Positions 51,943-60,875 of a stretch of 64,000 nucleotides of DNA are shown one piece after another. Under the pieces are notes generated by a model. That model ran no database searches. It was given only the letters and a program-made list of their open reading frames with translations, and was not told the origin of the DNA. The DNA is from Rhizobium sp. NXC24. Its GTDB lineage: Bacteria > Pseudomonadota > Alphaproteobacteria > Rhizobiales > Rhizobiaceae. The stretch lies in NCBI RefSeq assembly GCF_002944315.1, contig NZ_CP024311.1, positions 3,448,501 to 3,512,500 on the forward strand, given 5' to 3'. The translations under genes and the position numbers were made by a program. Position 1 is the first letter of the stretch. Every line of letters begins with the position of its first letter.

Positions 51943-52374
51943 TCAGGCGGCGTGCACTTCCAGAGAGATCGGAACGGAAGCAAGCGCCTTGGAAACCGGG
52001 CAACCGGCCTTGGCCTTGTTGGCGAGTTCGGTGAATGTGGCTTCGTCGGCGCCGGGGACTTTGCCGGTCAGCGTCAGGTGAATGGCGGTGATGGCAAAGC
52101 CGCCTTCGACGCTTTCAAGCGTGACCTTGGCGGTCGTTTCCATGCTTTCGGCGGTGAAACCGGCTTCATTGAGGATCAGCGACAGAGCCATGGTGAAGCA
52201 GCCGGCATGGGCCGCACCGATCAGCTCTTCCGGATTAGTGCCGGGAACGCCTTCGAAGCGGCTGGCAAAACCGTAGGGATAGTGATTGAGCGCACCGCTC
52301 TGGGTCGAAATCTGACCCTTGCCGTCCTTCAGACCGCCGGACCACTGGGCCGAACCTGTACGATTGATCTGCAT
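51943..52374 (-). CDS. osmC: OsmC family peroxiredoxin
   Basis: 143-residue protein of the OsmC subfamily that reduces organic hydroperoxides. The two catalytic cysteines are C59 in AAHAGCFTMAL and C125 in KAGCPVSKAL, the same positions as in E. coli OsmC. TGSAQWSGGLKDGKGQIST at the start and NPEELIGAAHA are family blocks. Start at 52374 with AGGACGG upstream. It is transcribed alone, closed by a terminator. It protects against peroxides and osmotic stress in relatives. Confidence 0.94.
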   Translation of the reverse strand: MQINRTGSAQWSGGLKDGKGQISTQSGALNHYPYGFASRFEGVPGTNPEELIGAAHAGCFTMALSLILNEAGFTAESMETTAKVTLESVEGGFAITAIHLTLTGKVPGADEATFTELANKAKAGCPVSKALASVPISLEVHAA

Positions 52375-52592
52375 GCCGTCCTCCTAGTCGTTGATTGAAC
52401 GCCGGGAAAGAGCCCCTTGCCCTCCCCGCAATGGCCGTAGGAGGCAGCACCAGAGCGACCTGCGTTCGCTGGAACGCATAGTCGCTTGAAAGCGGGATGC
52501 TCTGGGCTGCCTCAATCGACAATATAATGCTCTATCCGCCGAAGACGACAGCGCTGTAACAATTAACCTCTGGGGCTCTGGTCAACCCTTGG

Positions 52593-53546
52593 CTATCCCC
52601 TCGCACGTCCCGCCGCGGCCGAGCGAATATTGTCCAGCGTCACCGCGATCAGCAGGATCGAGCCAAGGACGAGATATTGATAGAAGGCCGGAATATTGAG
52701 GAGATTCATGACGTTCTGGGCAATGCCCATGATCAGCACGCCGACGATGACGCCGCTCATCGAGGCCCGGCCGCCCGCGAGCGAGACGCCGCCGAGCACG
52801 CAGGCCGAGATGACCAGCAGCTCCAAGCCGATCGCCGCATTCGGCTGCCCGGAGGTGATGCGCGAGGACAGGAGGATGCCGGCGATGGCGCAGATGAAGC
52901 CCTGCAGCGTGAAGATCCAGATCCGCATCGTGGCGACGTTCACGCCCGCCAGCCGCGAGGCCTCCGGATTGCCGCCGATCGCCAGCGTATTCTTGCCGAA
53001 GGTGGTGCGATTCAGCACGAAGCCGAATAGGAGGAACAGGATCACCATGATCCAGATCGGCGTCGGAATGCCAAGAAAGGTCGAGAGTGCCAGTTGATAG
53101 AAATTCGGGTCGTTGATGCCGACCGCGCGGCCGTCCGAGGCGATCAGCGCCAGACCACGGACGATCTGCATAGTGGCAAGCGTCGCGATCAGCGCATTGA
53201 TGCGCAGCTTGGCGATGAGCGCACCGTTGACGAGACCGACGATCGCGCCGCAGACGAGCGCCGCCAGCAGGCCGAGAATGATGGAGCCTGTGACGTTCGA
53301 GGCCATGACCGCGATCATGCCGCAGAAGGCGACGGTCGAGCCGACGGAAAGATCGAAATCGCGTGAGGCCAGGCAAAACATCATGGTGCAGGCAACGATG
53401 CCGATCGTGACAACCGATTGCAGCAGGCCGATCATGTTGCGCTCGGTCAGGAAATTCGGAACCGTCAGCGACACGATGACGAAGGCCACCGCGAAGATGA
53501 CGACGAGGCCCTGTTCGCCGAGAAGGATTTTTTTCAAGGAAGACAT
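52593..53546 (-). CDS. araH: Arabinose-type ABC transporter permease
   Basis: 317 residues from the ATG at 53546, just 17 bases after the AraG stop; an upstream in-frame extension would overlap AraG and is not credible. About ten helices of the RbsC/AraH type, with FCLASRDFDLSVGSTVAFCGM near 55 and RAVGINDPNFYQLALSTFLG near 135. NRTTFGKNTLAIGGNPEASRLAGVNV near 185 is the cytoplasmic loop. It forms the membrane part of the transporter with AraG and AraF. Substrate by homology of AraF: L-arabinose or a similar sugar. Confidence 0.9.
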   Translation of the reverse strand: MSSLKKILLGEQGLVVIFAVAFVIVSLTVPNFLTERNMIGLLQSVVTIGIVACTMMFCLASRDFDLSVGSTVAFCGMIAVMASNVTGSIILGLLAALVCGAIVGLVNGALIAKLRINALIATLATMQIVRGLALIASDGRAVGINDPNFYQLALSTFLGIPTPIWIMVILFLLFGFVLNRTTFGKNTLAIGGNPEASRLAGVNVATMRIWIFTLQGFICAIAGILLSSRITSGQPNAAIGLELLVISACVLGGVSLAGGRASMSGVIVGVLIMGIAQNVMNLLNIPAFYQYLVLGSILLIAVTLDNIRSAAAGRARG

Positions 53547-53563
53547 CGTCACGATTTCCCTAG

Positions 53564-55069
53564 TCAGAATGTGCTTGCGGCGTTTTTGTCCGGCAATGCG
53601 GCGGTGAGGATCTGGTGCTCGTTGAAATTCGCCCGCGTCACATAGGCAGCGACCTTGCCGCCGCACATCACCATGATCCGGTCTGAAATGCCCATGACCT
53701 CCGGCAGTTCGCTGGAGATGACGACGATCGCCATGCCGCCGGCTGCCAATTCATAAAGGATTTCATAGATTTCCGATTTTGCTCCGACATCGATGCCGCG
53801 CGTCGGCTCATCGATGACCAGCACCTTGACGCCCTGTTCGGACAGCCAGCGGCCGAGAATAACCTTCTGCTGATTGCCGCCGGAAAGATTGATGATGTCC
53901 TGCTTGCGCGACGGCGTGCGCACGCGCAGCCTGGCGATGAACTGATCGGCAAGGGCCGCTTCCTTGCGCGGGCTCAATAGGCCCAACGGCGAAAAATGCC
54001 GCCGCGAGGAAATGGCGATATTCTCCTGGATCGAACGGCCCTGGATGATCCCATCGAGCTTGCGGTCCTCCGGGCAGAGCACCATGCCGGCATGGATCGC
54101 TGCCTTGGGATTGTTCGGAGCGACCGTGACGCCATCGATAGTGACCGTGCCCTGGTGACGATGATCGGCACCAAACAACAGCCGGGCCATCTCACTGCGG
54201 CCGGCGCCGATCAGGCCAAAGAAGCCAAGGATTTCGCCCCTGCGGACGGAGAAATTGATCGGCGTCGGAAGTCTCGACCCTGAGAGCCCTTTGACCTCCA
54301 GCCGGACAGGCCCGAGCTGCCGCCCGCGCCAGCCCCAGATATTGCTGATCTCGCGGCCGACCATTTCGGCAATGATCTGCTCGCGCGTTACTTTCCTGAT
54401 GTCAGGATGGTGTGCCGCGAGCTTACCGTCGCGCAACACCGTCAGGCCATCGCAGAGCCGGAATATCTCGTCCAGCCGATGCGAGACGTAGAGGATGACG
54501 GTGCCGTTCGATTTCAGCCGCTCGATCAGCGAAAACAGAATCTCGCTCTCGCGCGACGACAGCGACGACGTCGGCTCGTCCAGTGCGATGACACGGGCAT
54601 CGACCATGACGGCCTTGGCGATTTCCACCATCTGCCGCGCGCCGATCGACAGCGACGACACCTTGGCGGCCGGATCGACATCGATGCCGATCTCCTGGAG
54701 CTTGGCGCGCACGGTATCGACGAGCGTCTTGCTATTGATGATGCCGGCTTTCGCCGGAAAGCGGCCGAGCCACAGGTTTTCGGCGACCGTCAGTTCCGGC
54801 ACCAGTTGCAATTCCTGATGGATGACGGTGACGCCGGCGTGAAAAGCATCCCGCACCGAATGATAGTGCTGCTCCTGGCCGTCGATGGATATCGTACCCG
54901 CATCCGCCGCCTGATCGCCGGAAAGAATGCGGATCAGCGTCGACTTTCCGGCGCCGTTTTCGCCCATCAGCCCATGCACGGCGCCTTTGACGACCGGAAA
55001 GGTGATGTTCGACAGCGCCTGAACGCCGGGATAGCTCTTCGAAATACCGTTGAATTCGAGAAAGGCCAT
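53564..55069 (-). CDS. araG: Arabinose-type ABC transporter double ATPase
   Basis: 501 residues from the ATG at 55069. Two tandem ABC domains. The first has Walker A GENGAGKST near 37, signature LSIGARQMVEIAKAV and Walker B VIALDEPTSSL. The second has the usual degenerate Walker A GLIGAGRSE near 275, signature LSGGNQQKVILGRWL near 395 and VLVIDEPTRGIDVG. This is the RbsA/AraG/MglA class. It follows araF after 69 bases with a hairpin and precedes araH by 17 bases. Confidence 0.93.
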   Translation of the reverse strand: MAFLEFNGISKSYPGVQALSNITFPVVKGAVHGLMGENGAGKSTLIRILSGDQAADAGTISIDGQEQHYHSVRDAFHAGVTVIHQELQLVPELTVAENLWLGRFPAKAGIINSKTLVDTVRAKLQEIGIDVDPAAKVSSLSIGARQMVEIAKAVMVDARVIALDEPTSSLSSRESEILFSLIERLKSNGTVILYVSHRLDEIFRLCDGLTVLRDGKLAAHHPDIRKVTREQIIAEMVGREISNIWGWRGRQLGPVRLEVKGLSGSRLPTPINFSVRRGEILGFFGLIGAGRSEMARLLFGADHRHQGTVTIDGVTVAPNNPKAAIHAGMVLCPEDRKLDGIIQGRSIQENIAISSRRHFSPLGLLSPRKEAALADQFIARLRVRTPSRKQDIINLSGGNQQKVILGRWLSEQGVKVLVIDEPTRGIDVGAKSEIYEILYELAAGGMAIVVISSELPEVMGISDRIMVMCGGKVAAYVTRANFNEHQILTAALPDKNAASTF

Positions 55070-55090
55070 GTTTCTCTCGCTGGTAAAAGA

Positions 55091-55116
55091 GCCCGGCGGC
55101 AAAACTGCCACCGGGC
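55091..55116 (-). other. Intercistronic hairpin between araF and araG
   Basis: Stem GCCCGG-c-GGCA / TGCC-a-CCGGGC with one mismatch and an AAAC loop lies just after the araF stop, with no T-run. As after smoE, it should favour binding-protein mRNA over the rest of the operon. Confidence 0.6.
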
Positions 55117-55138
55117 CGCGATCATCCGGAGAGGACGA

Positions 55139-56122
55139 TCATTCGATACCGAGATCCTTGCGGACCTTCTGATAATCGCCGCGCAGCGCCAGCGAACCGG
55201 AGGTCAGCGTCAGCTTCGGCGGTTCCTTGCTGTTGGCGATCCAGTCGTACATATCGATCGCGGTTTCGTAGCCGTGACGCTTCGGCGATATGATGACGGT
55301 GCCGAAGAAGCCCGTCGGCTGCGGCTTCTTGAATTCGTTGATTGCCGAATCCGCGCCGCCGATGCCAACACCGACGACGTTGGCGGCGGGAATGCCGACC
55401 GATTCCGTCGCGCGGACAGCGCCGAGCACGGCTTCGTCGTTGAGGCCGAAGGCCACCCAGTATTTCACGTCGGCATGCTTGTTGAGCACGGTGGTCGCAG
55501 CATTGAGCGCTGCTTCCGTGTCGGTTTTGGCCTGTGGCGCGTCATAGATGTTCGCGGCCGGGAAACCGGCACCCTTCAGCACCGAAATAGCGCCTTCGAC
55601 GCGGTCGACAGCGGTCGGAAGCTGGTCGTAGGAAACGCGGATCGCGCCGACATTCTTCATGTCCCAGCCGCGCTTCTTGATTTCATCGACAATCGCCTGG
55701 CCGACGCTCTCGCCGATCTTGGTGGCGGAAATGCCCATATGCGGCACGTCTTCCAGCGGCTTGCCGTCGGCGCCGACCAGACGGTCGTCAACCGTCATCA
55801 GCTTGAGCTGGTTGGCCGCCGCCTTGGCGACGATGCCAGGGCCGAGCTTCACATCGGGCGTGCAGATGATGAAGCCCTCCGCACCCTGGGCGCCGAGATT
55901 GTCGATCGCAGCCTGAACCTTTTCGCCATCCTGCGCGCCGATCTTGACGAGCGTGAAGCCCTTCTCCTTGGCGGCGATGTCGGCGAACTTCCATTCGTCC
56001 TGAAACCAGGGTTCTTCCGGTTGCTTGACCACGAAGCCGATTTTCACGTCTGCCGCCAAGGCGGAGGTGGCTGCGATGACCGCAACCGTACCAGCCAGAA
56101 TAGCTGCTTTGAAAAAGCGCAT
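55139..56122 (-). CDS. araF: L-arabinose-type periplasmic binding protein
   Basis: 327 residues from the ATG at 56122 with GGGAGAG upstream. Signal peptide cut near residue 23 (TSALA). The mature protein is strikingly like E. coli AraF: KIGFVVKQPEEPWFQDEWKF near 26, GEKVQAAIDNLGAQGAEGF and ICTPDVKLGPGIVAKA. VRATESVGIPAANVVGVGIGG near 240 and the FFGTVIISPKRHGYETA region also align. Ligand by homology is L-arabinose, with D-galactose or D-fucose possible, since E. coli AraF binds these too. The gene leads the operon and is divergent from a GntR gene and dgoD. Confidence 0.9.
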   Translation of the reverse strand: MRFFKAAILAGTVAVIAATSALAADVKIGFVVKQPEEPWFQDEWKFADIAAKEKGFTLVKIGAQDGEKVQAAIDNLGAQGAEGFIICTPDVKLGPGIVAKAAANQLKLMTVDDRLVGADGKPLEDVPHMGISATKIGESVGQAIVDEIKKRGWDMKNVGAIRVSYDQLPTAVDRVEGAISVLKGAGFPAANIYDAPQAKTDTEAALNAATTVLNKHADVKYWVAFGLNDEAVLGAVRATESVGIPAANVVGVGIGGADSAINEFKKPQPTGFFGTVIISPKRHGYETAIDMYDWIANSKEPPKLTLTSGSLALRGDYQKVRKDLGIE

Positions 56123-56188
56123 GACTCTCTCCCAAAATTCGAAATGAAGCACACTGCCCTCCCTGGCAGTGCTTCTTGAATTATGATA

Positions 56189-56225
56189 AATCATCATACC
56201 AGTCAATTGCCAATGTATGATGATT
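56189..56225. promoter_or_regulatory. Paired inverted operator between araF and gntR
   Basis: Perfect eleven-base arms AATCATCATAC (56189-56199) and GTATGATGATT (56215-56225) flank 15 bases. ATGAT-AA-ATCAT (56183-56194) overlaps the left arm, and TATAAT lies at 56225-56230. The repeat spans the divergent control region and is the best candidate for the FadR-type regulator. A minus-strand -35-like TTGACT lies in the spacer. Confidence 0.7.
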
Positions 56226-56345
56226 ATAATAGTGTGACTTTTGGCAAGGATGGCCCGCCAAACGCGCCGACGCTTATCGCCATGCGGAATAAATTCCGCT
56301 AAGCAGAGGCTCGGCCGCGCGGGAGAACGGCTGCGGAGAAGGCAA

Positions 56346-57113
56346 TTGGATTCGTTTGAACAGCAAGAGCAAAGGCTGAACGGAGCGGCGGAGCGCCGTC
56401 CGCGCGTGCGCAAGAACGTCACGGCGGCGATCGCCGAGGACATCTGTTCCGAACGCTATCCTTCCGGCTCGCCCCTGCCGCGCGAAAACGATCTCTGCGA
56501 TCTCTACGGCGTCAGCCGCACCGTCATCCGTGAATCCCTGAAGATCCTCGAATCGAAAGGGCTCGTGCGCGGCAAGCCGCGCATTGGCACCACCGTCTGC
56601 GATAAGGACGACTGGAATATCCTTGATCAGGACGTGCTAGAGTGGATGGGTCCTTATATCGCCGAATTCGATATTCTCGGCTGCATTCTCGAGGCGCGGC
56701 GTACCATCGAGCCGGTGGCCGCCGAATATGCCGCCGAGCGCGCCACCGCCCAGGAGATAGCCGATCTCGAAAAAGCCTGGCGGCAGATGCGCGATTCCGG
56801 CGATGATCCCGAACGCTTCACCGAAGCCGACGTGATGTTCCATACGGTGCTTTTGAGCGCCAGCCACAACCAGGTGTTCCGCCGCCTGTCGAGCGCCATC
56901 CATGCCGGGCTGAAATATGCATTGCATGCTTCGAATGTCGCGGTGGACAGCCGTGATGAGGCGATCGCCGTCCATGGCGATCTGGTGGAGGCGCTGCGCC
57001 TGCGCAACCGCACCTCTGCGCGCGACTGCGCCCATCGCATGCTCGATCTTGCCACCCGCGACCTTGCCGCCGCCGAAAAAGCGATCGGGCGGGTGGAGAA
57101 AAACAAGACCTGA
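56346..57113 (+). CDS. GntR (FadR subfamily) regulator
   Basis: 255 residues from a TTG at 56346 with GGAG seven bases upstream; an ATG at 56250 or TTG at 56241 would add an Arg-rich leader and is less likely. The winged helix at about 25-80 reads SPLPRENDLCDLYGVSRTVIRESLKILESKGLVRGKPRIGT. The C-terminal FCD domain follows, with a metal-type pattern (EARRTIEPVAAEYAAERA, then DVMFHTVLLSASHN and HGDLVEALRLRN). It stands 63 bases before dgoD and is divergent from araF. E. coli DgoR is a GntR of this class, so DgoR-like control of dgoD and perhaps the transporter is likely. Confidence 0.87.
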   Translation: MDSFEQQEQRLNGAAERRPRVRKNVTAAIAEDICSERYPSGSPLPRENDLCDLYGVSRTVIRESLKILESKGLVRGKPRIGTTVCDKDDWNILDQDVLEWMGPYIAEFDILGCILEARRTIEPVAAEYAAERATAQEIADLEKAWRQMRDSGDDPERFTEADVMFHTVLLSASHNQVFRRLSSAIHAGLKYALHASNVAVDSRDEAIAVHGDLVEALRLRNRTSARDCAHRMLDLATRDLAAAEKAIGRVEKNKT

Positions 57114-57176
57114 AATCCCGAAATCCGCGGCCTGGCGCCGCTGATATGATCCAAAAGCCGAAACGGAAGCGTTCCC

Positions 57177-58325
57177 ATGAAAATCACCAAATTGACCACC
57201 TATATCGTGCCGCCGCGCTGGATGTTCCTGAAGATCGAAACAGACGAGGGCATCACGGGCTGGGGCGAGCCAGTGGTCGAAGGCCGGGCTTTGACCGTCC
57301 AGGCCGCCGTGCACGAACTGGAAGACTATCTGATCGGCAAGGACCCCTTCCTGATCGAAGATCACTGGAACGTCATGTACCGCGCCGGCTTCTATCGCGG
57401 CGGCGCCATCCACATGTCGGCGCTTGCCGGCATCGACCAGGCGCTCTGGGACATCAAGGGCAAGGCGCTTGGCCAGCCGATCCATTCGCTGCTGGGTGGC
57501 CAGGTGCGCGACAAGATCAAGGTCTATTCCTGGATCGGCGGCGACCGCCCTTCCGACGTCGCCAACAACGCCAAGGACGTCGTCGCCCGCGGTTTCAAGG
57601 CGATCAAGCTCAACGGCTGCGAGGAAATGCAGATCGTCGACACCTACGACAAGGTGGAGAAGGCTGTTGAGACCATCGCCACCATTCGTGAGGCGATCGG
57701 CCCCTATATCGGCATCGGCGTCGATTTCCACGGCCGCGTCCATCGCCCGATGGCCAAGGTTCTCGCCAAGGAACTCGAGCCCTACAAACTGCTCTTCATT
57801 GAAGAACCCGTGCTCTCCGAAAATCGTGAAGCCCTGAAGGAAATCGCCAATCATTGCTCGACGCCAATCGCGCTCGGCGAGCGGCTCTATTCGCGCTGGG
57901 ACTTCAAGTCGGTCCTGTCGGACGGCTATGTCGACATCCTGCAGCCTGACCTTTCCCATGCCGGCGGCATCACCGAATGCCGCAAGATCGCGGCGATGGC
58001 CGAAGCCTATGACGTGGCGCTGGCACCGCATTGCCCGCTCGGCCCGATCGCGCTTGCCGCCTGCCTGCAGGTCGACGCCGTCAGCTACAATGCCTTCATC
58101 CAGGAACAGAGCCTCGGCATCCACTACAACAAGGGCAACGACATCCTCGACTACATCTCCAATAAGGAAGTCTTCCACTATGCCGACGGCTTCGTCAGCA
58201 TCCCGCAAGGCCCCGGCCTCGGCATCGAAGTGGACGAAGCCTACGTCATCGAGCGCGCCAAGGAAGGCCATCGCTGGCGCAACCCGGTTTGGCGCCATGA
58301 AGACGGCAGCGTAGCCGAGTGGTAA
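57177..58325 (+). CDS. dgoD: D-galactonate dehydratase
   Basis: 382-residue enolase-superfamily enzyme converting D-galactonate to 2-keto-3-deoxy-galactonate. It matches E. coli DgoD along its whole length: [20 protein letters not shown] at the start, [47 protein letters not shown] and [14 protein letters not shown] at the end. Metal and catalytic residues are D183, H185, E209, E235 and H285. The next enzymes (DgoK kinase and DgoA aldolase) are not in the window. A strong terminator follows. It lies behind a GntR regulator. Confidence 0.95.
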   Translation: MKITKLTTYIVPPRWMFLKIETDEGITGWGEPVVEGRALTVQAAVHELEDYLIGKDPFLIEDHWNVMYRAGFYRGGAIHMSALAGIDQALWDIKGKALGQPIHSLLGGQVRDKIKVYSWIGGDRPSDVANNAKDVVARGFKAIKLNGCEEMQIVDTYDKVEKAVETIATIREAIGPYIGIGVDFHGRVHRPMAKVLAKELEPYKLLFIEEPVLSENREALKEIANHCSTPIALGERLYSRWDFKSVLSDGYVDILQPDLSHAGGITECRKIAAMAEAYDVALAPHCPLGPIALAACLQVDAVSYNAFIQEQSLGIHYNKGNDILDYISNKEVFHYADGFVSIPQGPGLGIEVDEAYVIERAKEGHRWRNPVWRHEDGSVAEW

Positions 58326-58345
58326 GAGCTCTCCTCCCGTAAACG

Positions 58346-58377
58346 AAACGCCCCGAACTTCGGGGCGTTTTGCTTTT
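58346..58377. terminator. Strong intrinsic terminator after dgoD
   Basis: Perfect ten-pair stem AAACGCCCCG / CGGGGCGTTT with an AACTT loop, followed by T-rich TGCTTTTT. It ends at the stop codon of the convergent GMC gene and probably serves both. Confidence 0.88.
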
Positions 58378-60032
58378 TAACGAACATCCGCCCGCGCGCG
58401 CGGCCGCGTGTCATTGCGCTCCCAGGAGAAAATCGCCGGCGGTAGCGGATCCCGATCGCGGATGATATCCGCGCCTTTCTCGCCGATCATGATCGTCGGG
58501 CCGTTGGTGTTGCAGGAGGGCACGCGCGGCATGATGGAGCTGTCGCAGACGCGCAGGCCCTCGAGCCCTCGCACCTTCAGCTCGAGATCGACGACCGCCA
58601 TGGCGTCCGTGCCCATCTTGCAGGTGCCGACGGGATGATGGTCGGTCTTGGCGTTGGCGCAGCCATAGTCGAACAATTGCGCCTCCGTTGTCAGATTGCC
58701 ACCCGGCAGCCGCTCAGCCAGCACAAAGGGCTTCAGCGCATCCTGGCTCATGATGTCGCGGGCGATCCGTAGGCCTTCGAGCGACATCTTCATATCGTGC
58801 GGATCGCTCCAATAGTTCGGATCGATCAGCGGCGCGGCGGATGGGTCGGATGAAGAGAGCCGCACCGTGCCGCGCGAGCGCGGGTGCAGATAGGCGGAAT
58901 TTAAAGTTACGCCGGCATTCTTCAGCCGTGCGACGCCCGCCTCGATGCCGGAGCCGAGGCCGAGATGGAACTGGATATCCGGCGAGCGGGCATCGGGATC
59001 AGCATACCAGAAGCCGCCGGTCTCGAAGAGCGACGAGGCGACGGGACCGGAGCGGAACAGCAGATATTGCAGCCCGGCCCAGAGCGTACGATGCAGCTTG
59101 GCGACATTGTCGTAGGTGTGGTCGCCGGTGCATTCCGAGATGACGAAAAGATCAAGATGGTCCTGCAGATTGCCGCCGACACCCGGCAGGTCGTGCGTGA
59201 CCGGCACACCGACCGAGGTCAGATGGTCGGCCGGGCCGATCCCGGATTGCAAGAGCAGCTTCGGCGAGCCGATGGCGCCGGAGGAGATCAGCACTTCCCG
59301 GTCCGCCCGAATGATCTCGACACCCTTGTCTGTCACCACCTCGACGCCGACGGCGCGGCGGCCTTCGAGAATGATGCGCGCCACCCGCGCACCGGTACGG
59401 ATGGTCAGGTTCTTTCGATCTTTGATCGGCGATAGGTAGGCCAGCGAAGCCGACGAGCGGCGGCGGTTGCGCTGCGTCAACTGATAGAAGCCGACACCCG
59501 CCTGCTGTCTGCCGTTGAAATCGTGATTATAGGGGATGCCGAGTTCCTGACCGGCGCGGATATAGGCATCGCAGATCGGCAGCGCCGATACCGGCATGGA
59601 AACGCCGAGCGGGCCGCCATAGGAATGATAGTCATCGGCAAAGCGCTGATTGTCCTCGGCGCGTTTGAAGTAAGGCAGCACGCTGCGATAGTCCCAGCCC
59701 TCGCAGCCATCCTCGCGTGCCCAGAGATCGTAGTCGACAGCGTTGCCGCGCGTGTAAAGCTGCGCATTGATCGAGGAGCCGCCGCCGATCACCTTCGCCT
59801 GCGTATAGCGCAGCACGCGGCCCTTCATATGCCTCTGCGGCACCGTCTTCCAGCCCCAGCTCGCCACCCCCTTGGTCATCTTGGCGAAGCCGGCCGGCAT
59901 GTGGAACAACGGATTCCAATCACCGCCGCCAGCCTCCAGCAACAGGACTTTCACCATGGGGTCCTCGCTCAGACGGTTGGCGAGTACGCAGCCCGCCGGT
60001 CCGGCGCCGGTGATGATGTAGTCGTAGCTCAT
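58377..60032 (-). CDS. GMC oxidoreductase, choline-dehydrogenase-like
   Basis: 551 residues from the ATG at 60032 with GAGGACT upstream. The FAD motif is [20 protein letters not shown] at residues 4-23. The GMC signatures [14 protein letters not shown] near 83 and [18 protein letters not shown] near 258 are present. Active-site His is in [11 protein letters not shown] near 475 and the paired Asn in [13 protein letters not shown] near 520. No signal peptide, so cytoplasmic. The family oxidises alcohols (choline, alkanols, polyethylene glycol) with FAD. Context: last gene of an operon with an SDR, a second GMC and a sugar ABC transporter, so its substrate is probably a sugar or polyol. Confidence 0.9.
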   Translation of the reverse strand: MSYDYIITGAGPAGCVLANRLSEDPMVKVLLLEAGGGDWNPLFHMPAGFAKMTKGVASWGWKTVPQRHMKGRVLRYTQAKVIGGGSSINAQLYTRGNAVDYDLWAREDGCEGWDYRSVLPYFKRAEDNQRFADDYHSYGGPLGVSMPVSALPICDAYIRAGQELGIPYNHDFNGRQQAGVGFYQLTQRNRRRSSASLAYLSPIKDRKNLTIRTGARVARIILEGRRAVGVEVVTDKGVEIIRADREVLISSGAIGSPKLLLQSGIGPADHLTSVGVPVTHDLPGVGGNLQDHLDLFVISECTGDHTYDNVAKLHRTLWAGLQYLLFRSGPVASSLFETGGFWYADPDARSPDIQFHLGLGSGIEAGVARLKNAGVTLNSAYLHPRSRGTVRLSSSDPSAAPLIDPNYWSDPHDMKMSLEGLRIARDIMSQDALKPFVLAERLPGGNLTTEAQLFDYGCANAKTDHHPVGTCKMGTDAMAVVDLELKVRGLEGLRVCDSSIMPRVPSCNTNGPTIMIGEKGADIIRDRDPLPPAIFSWERNDTRPRARADVR

Positions 60033-60107
60033 TCCAGTCCTCAAATTTATCATGTTCCCGGCACGAGATCGCATTTCCCTCCTCCCGATGGGGCAAGGGT
60101 AAATCCT

Positions 60108-60875
60108 TCACAGTCGCCCGATCCCCAGCCCACCATCCGCAGGGATCACCGATCCCGTGGCAAAACCGAAGCCCCCTTTGGCCAGCGCCGCAACGATGCT
60201 GCCGACATCGCCCGTCTCGCCCCAGCGCTTCATCGGCACCAGGCCGCCATCGATCAATGCGTCGTATTTCTCCGAAACTTGCGCCGTCATGTCGGTGCGG
60301 ATGATGCCGGGCCGCACCTCGAAGACGGCAATGCCGGTCTCCGCCAGCCGCAGCGCCAACCCCTGCGAGAAGGCCGAGAGACCGGCCTTGCTGATGCAAT
60401 AATCTAGCCTCTCAGGCGAACTCAGCGCTGCCGAGACCGAGGTGATGTTGATCACCGAACGCGGCAGCGACGTCTTCGCCGCGAGCATCGAACGAACGAT
60501 CGCCTGGGTAAAAAACACCGTGCCGCGCAGATTGACGTCGATGATCCGGTCGAAATTTTCTGGCGCCAAATCAAGGAAATCGCCGCGCACGACGGGGCCA
60601 ATGCCGGCATTATTGACCAGGCAATCGATCTCGCCCAAAGCCGCCCGGATCGCCTCGACGGTTCCCATGTGTCCCGAGAGAGCGGCAAGATCAGACTGCA
60701 GATAGATTGCCCGCCCGCCATTCCCCTTCAATTCCGCAAGTTCCGCCAACGGCGGCTCTACCTCGACACCGGTGATCGCCAGATCGAAACCGCTTCTCGC
60801 CAGCGCCCGCGCAATACCGAAACCGATCCCCTTGCGGCCTCCGGTGACGACGGCGATCGGACGCCTTGCCTTCAT
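60108..60875 (-). CDS. Short-chain dehydrogenase/reductase
   Basis: 255-residue classical SDR. The NAD(P) motif is VTGGRKGIGFGIARAL near residues 10-25. NNAG is near 88, the catalytic Ser in INITSVSAAL near 145, and Tyr/Lys in DYCISKAG near 162-166. The sequence resembles 3-ketoacyl-ACP reductase-like sugar dehydrogenases. It overlaps the upstream GMC stop by four bases (ATGA) and ends 75 bases before the other GMC gene. It may reduce or oxidise the ketone that the GMC enzyme forms. Confidence 0.9.
   Translation of the reverse strand: MKARRPIAVVTGGRKGIGFGIARALARSGFDLAITGVEVEPPLAELAELKGNGGRAIYLQSDLAALSGHMGTVEAIRAALGEIDCLVNNAGIGPVVRGDFLDLAPENFDRIIDVNLRGTVFFTQAIVRSMLAAKTSLPRSVINITSVSAALSSPERLDYCISKAGLSAFSQGLALRLAETGIAVFEVRPGIIRTDMTAQVSEKYDALIDGGLVPMKRWGETGDVGSIVAALAKGGFGFATGSVIPADGGLGIGRL

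Noticed and set aside
56637..58298. 553-codon open frame on the minus strand
   Set aside because: It lies opposite gntR and dgoD, both of which match known proteins along their whole length. No family features.
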